From contig NZ_LT670844.1 of the NCBI RefSeq assembly GCF_900141755.1, positions 3,162,001 to 3,226,000 of the forward strand: 64,000 bases of DNA, given 5' to 3'. Positions 61,768 to 64,000 of the stretch are shown here, piece by piece (positions within the stretch are counted from its first letter, which is position 1; each line of letters begins with the position of its first letter). The position numbers and the translations under genes were made by a program. Under the pieces are notes generated by a model. The model worked only from the letters and a program-made list of their open reading frames with translations, had not been told where the DNA came from and ran no database searches. The stretch comes from Bradyrhizobium lablabi. Lineage in GTDB: Bacteria; Pseudomonadota; Alphaproteobacteria; Rhizobiales; Xanthobacteraceae.

Positions 61768-63132
61768 ATGACGACGGCAGTGCTTCCACATCAAGCGGCG
61801 ATGGACAGCGCCGTCCGCTACCTGATCACCAAATACAGCCCGAAGGGCAACAAGGTCGGATGGCTGATGATGGCCTCGATCCTGGTCGAAGCCTGGGATC
61901 TCTATTCGATCGCTTTCGTCCTGATCTTCGTCCGCGATCAATTCAACCCCGATCCGTTCCTCCTGGGTCTCGCGGCGGCCGGCACGCAAGGCGGCGCGCT
62001 GATTGGGGCCCTGATCGGCGGCTGGCTGTCGGACAAGATCGGCCGCCGCGTGATGTTCCTCGCCACCATGGTGCTGTTCATCGTGCTGGCGCTGGCGCAG
62101 GCCTTCGTGCCCAACATCGGCTGGCTCATCGTCATTCGTTTTCTCCTGGGCGTGCCGCTCGGAAGCGATATCTCGACCGGTTATACCTACATCATGGAAT
62201 CCATGGCCAAGGGCGAGCGCGAGGTGATGGGCAACCGCTGGCAGTTCATGTTCGCCGTGGGCGAAGTGCTGACGCTGGCGGTGATCGCGATCTTTCTCGT
62301 TCTCAACATCGACCACGAAACCGTGTGGCGGGTCGTGCTCGGCCTCGGCGCACTGCCTGCACTGATCATCCTCATCATGCGCCACGACGTGCCGGAAACC
62401 GCGGTGTGGCTGGTGCAGCAGGGCCGTTTTCGCGAAGCCAAGGAGGTCGCGCTGCAGATGTACAACGACAATCTCGACATGCTGCCGAACGAGGACGTCG
62501 TACCGGCGAAGCCGCGGCCGTCGGCCTTCCTCGCCGATCTGCGCAAGGATCCGATCCGCTGGCGCGCCACGCTGTATGGCTGGATCGCCTGCTTCGCGCA
62601 GGCCAGCGAATTCTCGACCTTCGCTTTCTACCTGCCGGTGCTGTTCGCGATGGTCGGCGTGTCCACGATCCTCGGCAACAACCTCGTCACCATGGCGCTG
62701 TTCTCGTTCGCCGCGGTCTCGGGCTGGGTCGGACCGCTGTTGACGCCGAAGATCGGACATCGCGGCATCGGCATCGCCGGATTTTCAATCGTGATGGTTT
62801 CGCTCCTGATCGCCGCCGCCGCGCTCTACACTGATCACAAATATGTGCTGCCGTTCGCCGCGGCCGGCATGCTGTGGGGTCATTATTGGAGCGCCTCGAA
62901 CTGCATGACCATTCCGACCATGGTGGCGAAACCCGAGTATCGCGGCACCGCGAGCGGTTTTGCCTATATGTTCGTCAAACTGCCATCGTTTCTTGCGATC
63001 TTCCTGTTCCCGTCGCTGTTCGCGGCGATCGGCCAGGCCAACGCGACGCTGTTTGTCGCCGTCTTTCCGCTGATCGGGTTGCTCGCGGCAATCTTCATCC
63101 TGCCCGAGGTTTACGGCTACGAGCACGATTGA
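61768..63132 (+). CDS. MFS transporter (sugar-acid/carboxylate:H+ symporter type)
   Basis: A 454-residue membrane protein with twelve hydrophobic segments. The first-loop motif is GGWLSDKIGRRVMF (GxxxDxxGRR class). A second-half equivalent is weaker (LLTPKIGHRGIG). It has features of the aromatic/sugar-acid symporter group: LVEAWDLYSIAFVLIFVRDQ and PLGSDISTGYTYIMESMAKG. It follows the GntR gene by 36 bases and has a GGGAG ribosome site. It is likely the uptake system for the substrate of the divergent catabolic operon. Confidence 0.88.
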   Translation: MTTAVLPHQAAMDSAVRYLITKYSPKGNKVGWLMMASILVEAWDLYSIAFVLIFVRDQFNPDPFLLGLAAAGTQGGALIGALIGGWLSDKIGRRVMFLATMVLFIVLALAQAFVPNIGWLIVIRFLLGVPLGSDISTGYTYIMESMAKGEREVMGNRWQFMFAVGEVLTLAVIAIFLVLNIDHETVWRVVLGLGALPALIILIMRHDVPETAVWLVQQGRFREAKEVALQMYNDNLDMLPNEDVVPAKPRPSAFLADLRKDPIRWRATLYGWIACFAQASEFSTFAFYLPVLFAMVGVSTILGNNLVTMALFSFAAVSGWVGPLLTPKIGHRGIGIAGFSIVMVSLLIAAAALYTDHKYVLPFAAAGMLWGHYWSASNCMTIPTMVAKPEYRGTASGFAYMFVKLPSFLAIFLFPSLFAAIGQANATLFVAVFPLIGLLAAIFILPEVYGYEHD

Positions 63133-63258
63133 GAAGCGCCGGCAAAGCCCGCCTGTCGGATGAGGCGCGGCATGGCAGCTCTGTGTCTTCCGCCGTCGTC
63201 ATGACGGAAGCAGGATTGCGCGCTACAGTGCAGGTGCCACCGGTCCCCGGGTCCTGCC

Positions 63259-64000
63259 ATGTTGCGATGTTTTTCCGTTGTCTTCGCCTTGTTGAGTTGG
63301 CTGATGGTACCAGCCGCCGCGCAGGATGCGCCGCGCAGCGAATGTCTGGCGATGGCGAACGCGACGCCGCGCGCCACCCCGGTCGGTCTTCGCGAGGCCG
63401 CGGCGAAAGCCGACGAAGTCGCGATCACCTATGCCGGCCATTCGACCTATTACATCGACACGCCCGGCGGCGTTCGGATCGCGACCGATTTCAGCGGCGC
63501 CAACACGACCGGCCGGCTGCCCGATATCGTCACCATGAACCGGGCGCACTCCACGCACTACACGCTGTTTCCCGATCCCCATATCCCCCATGTGCTGCAC
63601 GGCTGGGGCGACGACGGGCAGCCCGCCAAGATCGCGCTTCGGGTCGGCGACGTCTACATCCGCAATGTCACGACCGACATCCGGCGCTATTACGGCGATG
63701 ATTCCAGCGCGGAGATGATCAGGGACGGCAATTCGATCTTCATTTTCGAGGTCGCGGGCCTCTGCATCGGCCATCTCGGGCACCTGCATCACAAGCTCGA
63801 CGACAGCCATTTCGCGGCGATCGGCCGGCTCGATATCGTGATGGTGCCGATCGACGGCACCTATACCATGTCGCTCGACGGCATTTCGGACATCACGCGG
63901 CGGCTGCGCGCCTCGGTGGTGCTGCCGATGCACCGTTTCGCAACGCCGCTCGAGGAATTCATGCAAAAAATCGGTCAGCAATTCGAAATCGACGTGCGGA
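63259..64000 (+). CDS. Secreted MBL-fold (UlaG-like) hydrolase, 3' end outside window
   Basis: A frame from the ATG at 63259 runs to the window edge (about 247 residues). The signal peptide is MLRCFSVVFALLSWLMVPAA, cut after AAA. The mature part reads VAITYAGHSTYYIDTPGGVR, then ATDFSGANTTG, NRAHSTHYTL and CIGHLGHLHHKLD, which fits UlaG-like or RNase Z-like members of the metallo-beta-lactamase fold, where HxH-type ligands are spread differently from the HxHxDH class. The function is unknown. The start is about 125 bases after the MFS gene. Confidence 0.7.
   Translation, partial: MLRCFSVVFALLSWLMVPAAAQDAPRSECLAMANATPRATPVGLREAAAKADEVAITYAGHSTYYIDTPGGVRIATDFSGANTTGRLPDIVTMNRAHSTHYTLFPDPHIPHVLHGWGDDGQPAKIALRVGDVYIRNVTTDIRRYYGDDSSAEMIRDGNSIFIFEVAGLCIGHLGHLHHKLDDSHFAAIGRLDIVMVPIDGTYTMSLDGISDITRRLRASVVLPMHRFATPLEEFMQKIGQQFEIDVR

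Noticed and set aside
60786..62834. A 682-residue rightward frame overlapping the GntR and MFS genes.
   Set aside because: Out of frame with both well-supported genes and of low-complexity arginine-rich content.
1..64000. Search for tRNA, rRNA, insertion sequences and attachment sites.
   Set aside because: No cloverleaf with a TTCGANNC-type arm and CCA-end context, no transposase or integrase motifs and no flanking target duplications were found by eye.

Overview
The window looks like chromosomal DNA of a soil alphaproteobacterium, most probably Bradyrhizobium or a close relative in the Nitrobacteraceae. This is inferred from high GC, the long GC-rich shadow ORFs, the gene content (several peptide and branched-chain ABC systems, sugar-acid catabolism, a PQQ dehydrogenase, GT41/TPR and CHASE2 proteins) and the many dispersed palindromic intergenic repeats. 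No rRNA, tRNA, CRISPR array, transposase or integrase was recognised.

Layout. 1-1.98 kb: the start of a fatty-acid desaturase gene (cut by the window edge) divergent from a LuxR-type regulator, both less GC-rich than the rest. 2-6.3 kb: a leftward cluster of a Rieske protein and two amidohydrolases, then a rightward metallo-beta-lactamase-fold hydrolase and a CinA-like amidase. 6.3-9.2 kb: two repeat-rich, gene-poor stretches around a Tat-exported ferritin-like protein, including a decayed 3' end of a second hlyD gene. 9.6-12.7 kb: a type I secretion ABC/HlyD pair. 13.6-22.8 kb: a peptide-type ABC operon that also encodes an amidase and an AtzG-like small protein, with a second substrate-binding protein divergent from it. 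23-28 kb: NTF2-like protein, MerR regulator, TPR/O-GlcNAc-transferase-like protein and CHASE2 adenylate/guanylate cyclase.

28.4-41.4 kb is the most striking region. A 3846-residue secreted protein carries a FecR-like N-terminal part, VCBS/cadherin-like modules, parallel-repeat regions, a LamG-type domain, a C-type-lectin-like domain and a C-terminal RTX end. It is divergent from a LapG-type periplasmic cysteine protease. An alanine-rich site near residue 125 of the giant protein fits the type of site LapG cuts, so the pair is probably a protease-controlled surface adhesin system. The type I exporter at 9.6-12.7 kb could serve it. No LapD-like receptor or TolC is in the window.

42.8-45.8 kb holds a three-gene module: a PQQ alcohol dehydrogenase with the extra aspartate typical of lanthanide-dependent enzymes, a cytochrome c and an XoxJ/MxaJ-like binding protein. 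46-52.9 kb is a complete branched-chain-type (Liv/HAAT) ABC operon with an embedded long-chain acyl-CoA ligase. 53.2-57.7 kb holds an ABC-2 exporter pair and a phospholipase-D-like protein with a histone-H1-like lysine/alanine tail. 57.7-63.1 kb is a sugar-acid utilisation locus: a frameshifted L-idonate 5-dehydrogenase, an SDR, an enolase-superfamily dehydratase, and divergently a GntR regulator and an MFS transporter, with an 18-bp palindrome between them. The window ends inside an MBL-fold gene.
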